Below are positions 10,870 through 20,409 of a stretch of 64,000 bases of DNA, piece after piece. Under the pieces are notes generated by a model that was not told the DNA's origin, searched no databases, and saw only the letters and a list, made by a program, of their open reading frames with translations. How positions within the stretch are numbered: position 1 is the stretch's first letter; each line of letters begins with the position of its first letter. The DNA is taken from NCBI RefSeq assembly GCF_041146795.1, contig NC_135177.1:21312560-21376559 (forward strand), written 5' to 3'. Source of the stretch: Maylandia zebra (taxonomy: Eukaryota; Chordata; Actinopteri; Cichliformes; Cichlidae). The position numbers and the translations under genes were made by a program.

Positions 10870-12554
10870 CTATTTAGATCGGCCTGTAGAATAAATAAAA
10901 AACAACAGAGTTGAAATTTGTTCATTTTAGATTGCAGACATTTTGTGTTAATGTGTTAAAACGTTAAAGTAAAAACTGCAACTGCTACGGTAACCGTGAC
11001 AGAGTTAGAAGTGGGAATAATGACTGCTAGAGTGAAATGGGGAATAATCAGCACACTGCTTACATTAACTAATGCAATTACCCAACTTACAGTTTCAGAT
11101 TTTGTTGTTTGAGGTTTTTTTTGTTTATGTGTCTCACATGTGGCCTTCCTCTTGTAGAAAATAACTCCAATAATTGGAAACACCAAAGCCAGCAGCAGCC
11201 CTGCTGCACCAACAGCAATCTTATTCTTCCCTGCTTCAGTTATTGGCACTAAAAACACATTTATCACTGTGTTAGATATACACACTTATATAATATGTCT
11301 TATTTTAGAAGGATAACACCAATATGAGTTCTACTGATAAACTCTCCTCCAATCACTCTCTTACCCCAGTCATAAACCTTGGGCTCTGTGAGGCTGGCAT
11401 GCTCCACCATGCAGCTGATTTTCTCTCCAGGTTTCGATGAAATCTCGATGTAGGAGTGAATCTGGTAGAGCCAGTTTCCGTTGGGTAGTTCATCAGTGGA
11501 AGTCACATTAGATGTTGCCTCCTTTCCGTCCTTCAGCCACGTCAGTTTGATTTGTTTGGGATAAAAGTTGTACGCGCTGCACATGAACAAGCCTGGATGT
11601 TTGCTATCTGCTGACTCAACTAACCTCAGCCTGACAATGGGCTTCACTGGAGGAAAGAACAGACAGAGCTATTTAATATAAAATGAAATATCATCAGTTA
11701 ATACACTGATACTGGACTAATAACACTAAGTTTCTGTAATTATTTAGACTACAGTCAGACATGTGTAACAGTGGAACAGATGAAGAGTTTCAGGAGCTGC
11801 ATTTTGCCGCGTATGTTGTCCTGATTCTAAAAAAAAACATTGCAGGTGTTTCGACGATGATACATGAATGCTTTTCACTAAGGAAATGATCTGAACACTT
11901 CTTTCAGCCCACTTGATGAACAGATTCCTGCAATCATTCCCTCATAAAGTTCTTAAAACGTTTTCAGAAAAGCTGCTCTAAAGCATCAAGTTGTTTCTAA
12001 AGAGACCCCAGAGTGAGCAGGCTGCTGAACCCTAAAACATCATTAGTTTCAGCTGTGCTCACCTGGTCTTGAAAGAATGTCCAACACGAGTGGGATGTTG
12101 GTTCTGCACTTCTCTTTGTTCTTTTTCTCATGTTCCAGGAAACCTTTGTTTTTATTGAGATTGTCTGCAATTTCTTTAGTTTTCTTTGTGTAGCCGACAT
12201 ATTTCCCCAAAGTGCTGTTGTACTGGCCCAGAAGCATCTTATTCAAGTAGACTTGCGCCAGATAAACAACATCATCTTTAGAAGTAAACAGGCAACGGAT
12301 CACACCGTAACCAAAGTAAGCATCTGTAACACAAAGTCAACAATTAGCCAATATGGAAATGCTCATGTTTTTTTTATCTTCTCACACACAACAAAAGCAC
12401 CAGTTTAAGGTTTGCTTGTATTTTTATTTCTCTAATGATATCATTGTTGTATTGTTGTAACACAAACAATACAGTTTATATATTAAAGTTACTTACCCGC
12501 TGTTGAAAATATCAAGAGCACATGTGGCAGTATCACAAAGTTGTGAGTGTGCAT
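10870..12554 (-). CDS. MHC class II beta chain 1 (complete, 5 exons)
   Basis: This is the beta chain of the MHC class II heterodimer, which presents peptides to CD4 T cells. Exons, minus strand: 12497-12554 (signal peptide MHTHNFVILPHVLLIFSTA), 12063-12323 (beta-1), 11365-11646 (beta-2, one exon), 11138-11248 (connecting peptide and membrane segment), 10870-10883 (tail). All boundaries are GT-AG and phase 1. The product is 241 residues. Beta-1 has paired cysteines (VIRCLF and EKCRTN) and the N-glycan site GQYNSTLG. Beta-2 has the Ig-type cysteines MCSAYNFYP and SCMVEHASL. The membrane exon reads KIAVGAAGLLLALVF. I chose the donor at 11,137 (ACAT|GTGAGA) because beta-2, beta-3 and beta-4 use the same position; the tail is then only CRSK. 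An alternative donor at 11,090 would give a longer tail. It is sister to beta-2 and next to a dead alpha gene, so it may lack a local partner. Confidence 0.9.
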
Positions 12555-13144
12555 GGTGACGAACACGAAATCACGAATGAAAGTAGCAATCAATCTGATC
12601 TTCTCGCATAAGGAAGTGAATCTGCAGCTTGAGTAACAATAAACTTTTTAAAGAGTAGGCGTGGTGCTCTGTGTATGTATGTGGTGTGATTTATTTTCAC
12701 CCTAACTGCTGGATTTGTGCAGACTGTAAAAACTTGTGTAAAATTTCACCTGAAGCTGGTTTAAACTGTTTTTGAAACCATACAGGAAGGCCGTAACACA
12801 TCTGTTTGATATCCAAGCAGTGGTGCCTTCATCATGGAAAGAAAAAAGAAGGTTTTTGTAAGCGATAAAAGAAAGAACTGTGCTTGAGATGAATTAGTAT
12901 TCAAAATTTGCTTCATTTCCCCGCTATGGCAATTTATTACAGTGCAAACAAGGAATTTAGTTCCAAAATCAGAACTCTAGCATATGGTGTTATGTATTTC
13001 AAGTTGGAGTAAATTCTTAGCAGTAACGCCCTCTTTCAGTTTAAAATAACCTGAAGAAAAATTACTGCTGCAGGTCTGATATTTGTATCTTAATATTGTG
13101 CAGCGAATTGTGTGTATTTGTAGTTTCATGCCTATAATAGATTG
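12555..13144. other. Beta-1 promoter region and spacer
   Basis: The region just upstream of the beta-1 start shares blocks with the beta-2 upstream region (GAAGTGAATC, GTAGGCGTGGTGCTCTGTG), suggesting a conserved class II promoter. Unambiguous W, X and Y boxes cannot be assigned by eye. The remainder holds no supported gene. Confidence 0.45.
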
Positions 13145-13860
13145 AGATATTAGTTTCTTTTAAGTCCTTTGGCAATAAAAGAATATAAAAAAAAACATTT
13201 TTTTGGAACTTATAAAACTCATCGGTTTTACATTAACCTGAATACCTGCAATATTGTCATTACTGACAGAAGTAAAAACGTCTTTTTATTTTTGCTTTAT
13301 TCATAAGACTAAATATTTACCCCAGATTCCTGTTTAGGGTCTCTCCAGTGCTCCACGGTGCAGCTGTAAATGTCGCCCTCGCTCAGGCTAAACGTCAGAG
13401 TTGAGAACTGGTGGAAGGTTTGATCTTTATTGGGAACATACCGACTGAGCGACACCCTCTCAGACACTGGATGGCCGTTTTTGGTTTAGCTGAAATTGAT
13501 GGAAGGTGGGTTGAAATGATTCACAAAGCCGATCAGGCTATTTTCAACCCCCAGCTCAACTTCTTCAGCAAGACAGAGGATGCTCTCAGGGGGTCTGTGG
13601 TGGGTTTAAAAACAACTAAGATCCATCATATCTTACCAGTTATGTTACATCAAAGATAAATGAAGTAAACAGCAGTAAAACTCATGTACCTTTTTCCTCC
13701 AGTGGATTTTTCTGTAATGTATAACACATTTGTTTTCTGTGTTCTCAGATCTCCAGATATTTGACTTGGGTTAATCATAAGATAGGTGGGCACTGTGTAT
13801 ACAACCCCGTGTCTTTTATAATCAACATTAAAAAAGCTCTTCAGCCTTGAATTTACTTAA
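13145..13860 (-). pseudogene. MHC class II alpha pseudogene, sister of alpha-1
   Basis: The alpha-2 exon (about 13,320-13,594) still reads GVENSLIGFVN, HFNPP, TKNGHPVSE, PNKDQTFHQFSTLTF and GDIYSCTVEH on the minus strand, but the core WTK tryptophan codon is a stop, the first Ig cysteine (LICF in alpha-1) is glycine, and the frame is disturbed near the exon start. The alpha-1 exon remnant (about 13,690-13,860) keeps VVYTVPTYL and NPSQI, with the rest degraded. A scrap of the tail exon remains at 13,145-13,185. No leader exon was found. Upstream sequence near 14,230 matches the region upstream of the intact alpha-1 near 30,225, so this is the dead alpha of a duplicated alpha-beta pair. Confidence 0.88.
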
Positions 13861-14694
13861 CTTATATCATTGTCAAAACAGGTCACTATTGCAACTGAGA
13901 ATAAAAACTTAAATAATAAATACATTTAATCTCTGTCTGGTCAATGAAAATAACAGACTGATCACACCTTACTTCCTAGGTTCCTTCCTGTAACGGAGAC
14001 ATTCTGAATTTGTCAGTAATTACATAAACAGTTCTTGCATCATCAGCCAGAAATATGAGAAATTACACAAGGCTATGCGTAATACACCACATTCCTCGGT
14101 TTTTACCACAGTTTTAGTCCAAAACTTTCTAACTTCCTTGTAACACGTGTGATAAGAATGACTACACACAAGTAGCAGAAACCCAAAAAGCAGAAGTTGG
14201 TGTGTCAGGACCAAGGTGTTGCAATCACAGCTGCAGGGTTCGCAGGTCCCTGTGGATTTACTTTGGTAACGAAAGAAGTTACATCCAGTCCTTCCAGTCC
14301 TTCTCACTAAAATGCACAAAATACTTTGAAACATCCTCATAAACATCTGCAAAGAAGATTTGAATCACTATTTACCAAGTGATTCAAATCTTCTTTTCTG
14401 CCTTTGCTGGCATGTTACGGAGTTTGTTTTAACAACAACACATTAAATGCTTTGACAAGTCTCTTTTTACTTCACTAAAACCACTTAGTGAAGGAATTTA
14501 AGTTGTTCGGGTTAAACCAGATTGGTTTTTAAAGAGTCTGATGATAAGCTAAAGCAAAAAAATTAACTGTGCCTACGTGAGTAATATCAATAAGAAGATT
14601 GGTACTCAAGGTTTCTTAGCAGAATATTACAAAGCATCACACTGCCTCTGCAGGCCCAGCTTCTTACCAAAAGGTGTCCTCGCAGCTACCTTAC
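13861..14694. other. Spacer with 18-bp perfect hairpin
   Basis: There is no supported gene. The segment is related to 29.9-30.9 kb (GCAGGTCCCTGTGGATTT near 14,240 against CACAGGTCCCTGTGGATTT near 30,235; a GAATATTACA block near 14,622 and 30,839). A perfect inverted repeat lies at 14,351-14,368 and 14,379-14,396 with a 10-base loop. A large transposon begins at 14,695. Confidence 0.6.
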
Positions 14695-15079
14695 TATGGA
14701 ACTCCAAAGTGTTCAAAATTAAATAAATAAATAGGTCAAGATGAAATAAATAACTATGTGAATAAATAAGACACAGATATGTAATGTGAGAATGATATTG
14801 TGAAATAATGGAACACATTTTGAAAAAAATGCTCATTATTGTGAAATATATTGCATTCTGCTATATAAATTTACTTATTATTGTGAAATATTATTTCATG
14901 GTCATTATTTTTCACAATAACAGAGATTATTCCTGAGGCATTTTATTTATTTCCAGCCGTTTATATTCCAAAATGACCTTTTTTCAAAGTCAGTCTTTAT
15001 TTCAAAATCCCGTTTTTCCCGATGGTCTATTTATTTCATAATGCGACTTTTCAGCAGAATGACTTTGTCTGTCAATCAA
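14695..15079 (+). repeat. Left terminal inverted repeat of the 4.77-kb transposon
   Basis: This is the reverse complement of 19,079-19,464, running from TATGGAACTCCAAAGTG inward to GACTTTGTCTGTCAATCA. It is AT-rich, with repeated TTATTGTGAAATA motifs that could be subterminal protein-binding sites. Confidence 0.92.
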
Positions 15080-15289
15080 GAAAGACAGGGCGGAGCCAGT
15101 TGTGTGATTGGTTGCTCCTTTACTCAGACGTAAGTAATAGCACATGAATTGTCGATTTAGGTTTAATGGTGCAATGCATCTCCTATGCAGCTGGCGGCAG
15201 TATGCAGCTCAAAATAAACTTAAGGCACCGACAAATGCAAAACACTGGGCGCGAATAACGTTACAGGTGTATCAATTCTTGTGAAGGGC

Positions 15290-17122
15290 ATGGCTGCAGG
15301 AAACAAGTCCGTTTCTGAGTTACTCAGAGAACTTGTTAACCGCTTAGATTGAACGTCTTCACCTCAGTCTGCGTATTGCAGCAGTGTACTGGAGATGAAG
15401 TGGTCCCTGATCCAAGTTCTCATCACAACCGCACAGTGTTAACGTTAGCAAATGCTAACGCTATCACAGCTAGCTCCACTCCACGAAACGCTGTTCAGGG
15501 TAAGTAACGATATGTTATTATTGCTTGGTTAGTCTGTCTGTCTGGCAAAAATGAGCTTTTTAATCAGTTTAGTCACAGATTTTTTTTAATACTGTTTTTT
15601 ATCATAGCAAAGAATTCTATAAATTAGGTAAGAGAAAATAATTGTCTTCTGGGTTAATGTCTGTATTACTATTTACATTGTTGTAGGTAATAGTTATTCA
15701 TGACTGTTTTAAAGTGGCTTATCTTCTGTGCTAATATGGAAGACAAGTAATCTATGTGAAAGAAAAGAAAGCAATTTTAGTTCAACGTAGTGATTTTGTA
15801 AGTGGGTATAATTTGAAAATGCTTTTACTAGTACAGTGGATGTTCTTTAAATATTTAACATTTAAAGTGTGTGTCACTTTACAGACTCCAACTTCAGTTT
15901 TGGTTTGGTCTCACCGTTGTAGGTCATAACACAAACAAGTCGTCAAGTCAAGCAGCTGAGGAAAGGGCTTAAGGAAACCATGGTATGGCCGCTTCTGACA
16001 GAAAGATCAGACATCATTCCTCCTTTCTTACCAAGGGAATCAGAGACTGCTCCCTGTTGTGAGGTAAGGTCAGGTCACATCTTTTAACATCTGAATAGTA
16101 AAGCTATTTGGTTAATTTATGAAGGATGAACATTAATTGTTGACACAAAACACCAATATACTGTTTTGTATGCGTGGGTTAGTTGAACAGCTGGGTTACA
16201 TTTAATAAAAATACACCTAATGTTGCTGATGCTCTTAAGACTACAAGATAAGTAAAGCTATAAAATGACTGTGGCCTGCCACAGAAGATGAAGATGAGGA
16301 AGAAGAGGAATGCTCTCGAGGATAAATGCAGAGTGGCAGGTTACCTTCGGTCCTTCATTGAAAATGGTAAGTCTGCTGCGATAGGTATTTTGCCATTGGT
16401 TTTCTCTGATTATACTTTGGTAAATTACATACAGTCCAGTGATCTTGGGTCATTAACAAAGTACACTATAGTAGAGCTGGGCGATATGAGATTTTTTCAT
16501 ATCACGATATTTATTTTTATTTATTTTTTTATAAAAAGGACAAGAGCGGTGAGGTCTATCGCAATAGTTTAATTTTTCTATTGAGAAAAAGTTATTTCGC
16601 AATACATATCGTTATCGTTCTATCGCCCAGCTCTACACTATAGTATAATTTTGTTTTGTTATTTGCTCCATGCAATACATAAGAGTGGTGGCATTATCAG
16701 TTGCACTAGAATTGTATGTAGACTACTTTTAGCTTTGTTAACATAAAAATATCTATAAAAGCTACAACAGCAATTTGAGTGGGGCAAAAATGTCTGGTGC
16801 CCTGTATGTAAGTGGTCATCTTTTATGGTATTTCTCCATAAAAGATTCAAAATAATGAATATAGGATGTCATTATAGTTTAAAACAATCTTCTGTTGCAG
16901 CATCTTGTGCACAACAAAAAGCCCTCATCAAGTTTTGGACAGGATGGGAAGTCTTGCCGAGAAATGACTGTGGAAGTGGTCAACAGCAATCTTCCAAAGT
17001 CTTCCACCGGTTTTGAAGTACTACGTCTTCCTGCACACTACTGTACCTATGAGTCATTTCTAATGGACATTCAGGTGTGTCTCAACTCTACTGACTCAGG
17101 TTTTGGTCTGGTTTACGATTGA
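15290..17122 (+). pseudogene. HECT-type E3 ligase remnant carried by the transposon
   Basis: Segments with splice-like borders read on the plus strand: an N-terminal piece from 15,290 (MAAGNKSVSELLRELV), 15,923-16,063 (RQVKQLRKGLKETMVWPLL and SDIIPPFLPRE), 16,285-16,366 (EDKCRVAGYLRSFIEN) and 16,901-17,122 (ALIKFWTGWEVLP, then STGFEVLRLPAHY and SGFGLV at the end). This order matches, from memory, the C-terminal half of fish proteins labelled G2/M phase-specific E3 ubiquitin ligase-like, whose HECT lobe has a catalytic cysteine in STCF. Here that position is glycine (ACC GGT TTT). There are early stops and frame changes within the first, third and fourth segments, and no N-lobe of the HECT domain was found. 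As it stands it cannot be an active ligase. Confidence 0.75.
16472..16635. mobile_element. hAT-type MITE nested in the transposon
   Basis: This is a 164-bp element with terminal inverted repeats TAGAGCTGGGCGAT / ATCGCCCAGCTCTA and a perfect 8-bp target duplication CACTATAG at 16,464-16,471 and 16,636-16,643. The GAGCTGGGCGATAT terminus is typical of a common fish hAT MITE. It has no coding capacity and is younger than its host element. Confidence 0.93.
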
Positions 17123-17660
17123 TTTCATAACCACATGGTAAAATTAGACCATTTCTTCTTTCTTGCATCACATTACTGTACTCTGTGTTCAAAGAAACGG
17201 ACAATCTAGTGAGTTCTAGTTCTTTTTAATACACTTGACAGTGAAAAATACAGAGTACAGGTGTGCATTTATGGCTTTTTTAATATAAACTGATGAAGAG
17301 TTCAGATATCAAAATCAGTTGTTCACTGTACATTATAAATTACACAATATGTTTTGTTTATACTCGCTACCGATACAAAAAAAATTTCTAGAAAAAATTA
17401 TTTGAATTAAGATGTTACACTACTCTGTGTTCATTGTATTAAATCTGCTCAGAGTTGACATGTACTGTATATCCAACCAAGAAATGAATATCATTAAAGT
17501 GACAGCTGTATAAAACAAATCCTGTTTTATAGCCACTCACTGTTTTGTTGAAAATGAAATTGGTTATGCTGTTTTGAGTCAGTATTAGCTACAAAGCTGT
17601 AGAAATTAAAAAAAAAAAATCCTCCTGACATAGAAACTGATTAAATGTAATAATGTCTTT

Positions 17661-18892
17661 CTACAAGTGATTTTGAAGTATTGGTAGCACAGCAGGGTCT
17701 TGTTCATTCAGTGCATCTGGGAGCTGAATCTCAGGAATGGTGATCTCATTTGATGGGCAGCGATTATGTTGTCCTGTCCAGTCCACACCATAATCCTCAT
17801 CAACCTGAAAGAGCATGCACATGTTTTAAATCTAAACTGAAGAGGTGTTTCCTGCAGCTGTTCCTAGATGGACTTATTGAGTCTGCCAGGGCCTATGTGA
17901 GTTGCTTAGGCATTGGCTACCAACTAATTATTCATTCACCCATTCTAGGTCAGGATTGGTTCTCTTCAGGTATAACAAATTTAACTTTGTTTAAAGTATT
18001 GCCATCTATACCTGACAGGTGGGATAAAAGAGAATGGCTTGGGAGGCGCACAGCAAATCTCAAAGTTTTCCAATTAATGCTGAAAGAACCAAGGATGTAA
18101 ATGTATTCTTGTTTTAGCTTTACCGAAGACACCAGAGAAAGTATATCTATAATGCTGCTGAAATAGACAAAACCATTTCAATAAACTCGCTATTTAACAT
18201 CAACCTTGTTATGCGTTATCAGAGAACAATCAACTGCAAACAGCAATGAAACATTCAACTATGTACTATTTAAAGCACTAATGACCCTGTTGTCTAACAA
18301 GATGTGATAAGTAAGTAGACTGTGGAAAGCTGGTGGGTCTACTCTCTGTGTAAAAGGTTCCTACAGGCTCCACTGACCCCAGTCTCCGAGTTAACACACT
18401 AACAGCTAACACTGCTAAACGTGTCTCGGCGCCGATAGCTTTAGCCGTAGCTGCCCCACTTAGTTTAGACAGTAACAAAAAAAAGTAAGCGATAATAATT
18501 CATTGTCAAACGTCATAATTAAGGTCAACACCTAAACAATGCTGTGTACAGAATCACACAGGTGCTCAATTACAGCATAAACTTACCTTAGACCATCCTC
18601 CGTCATTTTCCTCCTAATTGTGCTCGGAGACACAGAAAATGTATCGGCAATTACCCCGACGGTTATCCCGGACAGCACTAAAGTCCTGAGTGCTGCACCG
18701 GGATTTCTAGACGTGGACGGCCAACATTTGAAGACTGTTCTTCCTCGGCGTATTCCAAACGAACACGGTGCTGAATTGATCTTAAACCTTTGACAATGCT
18801 GTCATCGATGCGAACATCTTGAAGAGCAATTATCATCCCAAGCATTTCAGAAACATCTAAACGACTCAAAACAGTATCTACAGGTAAATGAT
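17661..18892 (-). pseudogene. Helix-turn-helix (integrase-like) gene remnant of the transposon
   Basis: On the minus strand the first segment (about 18,587-18,892) reads LDVSEMLGMIIALQDVRI, VGRPRLEIPVQ and, after a one-base frame change, LVLSGITVGVIADTFSVSPS and TIRRKMTEDGL. It ends at a GTAAG donor. The GRPRLEIP block followed by a resolvase-like helix-turn-helix is the N-terminal signature, as I recall it, of fish proteins with an integrase core domain. The last segment (17,661 to about 17,803) reads VDEDYGVDWTGQ and EITIPEIQLPDALNE before a stop, an acidic tail like the C-terminus of those proteins. The catalytic DDE core that should lie between was not found. Function as the element's recombinase is an inference. 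Confidence 0.6.
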
Positions 18893-19078
18893 CCCTCTCT
18901 ATCTGATTTGCTTAAATGAGCAGAACTGACTGAAGTTCACACCAGTCCGCCATCCTCCGTGACTTTTGACCTAGCACGCTGTTGCTAGCTGCAGTAGCCG
19001 TCCGCGGAGCCGGTATCCAGGAAAACTAGTCGATGGTAAACGATAAGCCAATAGGTGCAAAGGTCCAGCCCACTTACA

Positions 19079-19464
19079 TTGATTGACAGACAAAGTCATT
19101 CTGCTGAAAAGTCGCATTATGAAATAAATAGACCATCGGGAAAAACGGGATTTTGAAATAAAGACTGACTTTGAAAAAAGGTCATTTTGGACTAAAAACG
19201 GCTGGAAATAAATAAAATGCCTCAGGAATAATCTCTGTTATTGTGAAAAATAATGACCATGAAATAATATTTCACAATAATAAGTAAATTTATATAGCAG
19301 AATGCAATATATTTCACAATAATGAGCATTTTTTTTCAAAATGTGTTCCATTATTTCACAATATCATTCTCACATTACATATCTGTGTCTTATTTATTCA
19401 CATAGTTATTTATTTCATCTTGACCTATTTATTTATTTAATTTTGAACACTTTGGAGTTCCATA
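19079..19464 (-). repeat. Right terminal inverted repeat of the 4.77-kb transposon
   Basis: This is the inverted partner of 14,695-15,079. One visible difference is GGACTAAAAACGG here against the complement of CCGTTTATATTCC on the left; most of the rest matches base for base. Confidence 0.92.
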
Positions 19465-19470
19465 CCTTAC

Positions 19471-20409
19471 TGGCTCTGTCTGTCTGGTAATATTCTGGTT
19501 GTAAGGTTGTAAATATTTTTGCAACAGGACTCAGCTCTCTTACTGTGTTATTGAAGAGCATACAGTGAGATTTAATTCAACTAGATAAACGATAACTAGA
19601 AAAACTAACATCCGTTTAAATATAAGATTAGTTTTTAGTACTTGGATGATTCCTTTGCAGTCAGTAAAGGCCTGAAGTCTAGAATCAATAGACACCAAAT
19701 GGATTTTCTTTCATTTGAGATGCTCATCCAGGCCTTTACTGTAGCTGTTCTCAGTATTGCTTGCTTGGGGGTCTCTCTGCCTTAAGTCTTGTCTTCAAAA
19801 ACTAAAATTCTACTACAATTATACAGAATTTCCTGGAGGAACCCACCCGAGGGATTAATAGCTTTATCTAATCTAATCTAAAAAGCATGCTCTGTTGGGT
19901 TGAGATCAGATGACTGAATTGATGAAGCTGTTTTCCTGCAGTCTGAGAGCAATGGGCCTTTTGTTAAAATAATATGGTACTGTGAGGTCTGTAAATTTAC
20001 ACAATGTGTAACAAGCGGGAACCACTAGATGTCAGCAGATAGCTGTCAGTTCTGCTTTCTTATCCTAACTATAGTGGCCAATGTAGGACAAACATGTTTT
20101 AGTCAGGCAAGAGATCAAAAACACAAAATTTAGAATGCCCCCCACAACAGCTGCAGCTGACCAACGTATTTCCACTACTGTTTAAAAAAAAAACAAAAAA
20201 CAAATGCAATCAAGTAATGGTCAGTTAGATAGTTTTCAGTACTTTATGTTTTAATCCCAGAGTCACTTCAAAAACTCTGGCCACCTACCATCTGTAGTGA
20301 GTGTATTCAGATATGAAAGTGACTCTGGACCAGATTCACCCCAGAGCTTTTTTGCTATCTCTGAAAGGCTGTCAGTTCACTGTTTATCTCAGTTGTCAAT
20401 GCCAGGTGA
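19471..20409. other. Spacer with Tc1-like remnants
   Basis: The stretch at about 19,635-19,950 has CAGTCAGTAAAGGCCTGAAG and ATGCTCTGTTGGGTTGAGAT blocks. Read on the minus strand these give SDLNPTEHAF, the Tc1-family SPDLNPTEHAF motif of the DDE domain. It is a short transposase remnant. Nothing else is supported. Confidence 0.55.

Larger units (their letters stand above)
14695..19464. mobile_element. 4.77-kb DNA transposon with 385-bp TIRs carrying HECT and HTH gene remnants
   Basis: The element starts TATGGAACTCC and ends GGAGTTCCATA. It is flanked by perfect CCTTAC copies at 14,689-14,694 and 19,465-19,470, a 6-bp target duplication. The terminal inverted repeats span 14,695-15,079 and 19,079-19,464 and differ at few bases, so the insertion is young. 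Inside are two convergent gene remnants: a HECT-type gene on the plus strand (15,290-17,122) and a helix-turn-helix gene on the minus strand (17,661 to about 18,890). A 164-bp hAT MITE has inserted between exons of the first. Central parts of both genes are missing, so this copy is non-autonomous. A 6-bp duplication does not fit Tc1, hAT, PIF or piggyBac; the superfamily is unresolved. By memory, similar HECT proteins and HTH-integrase proteins are multicopy in teleost genomes. Confidence 0.85.
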
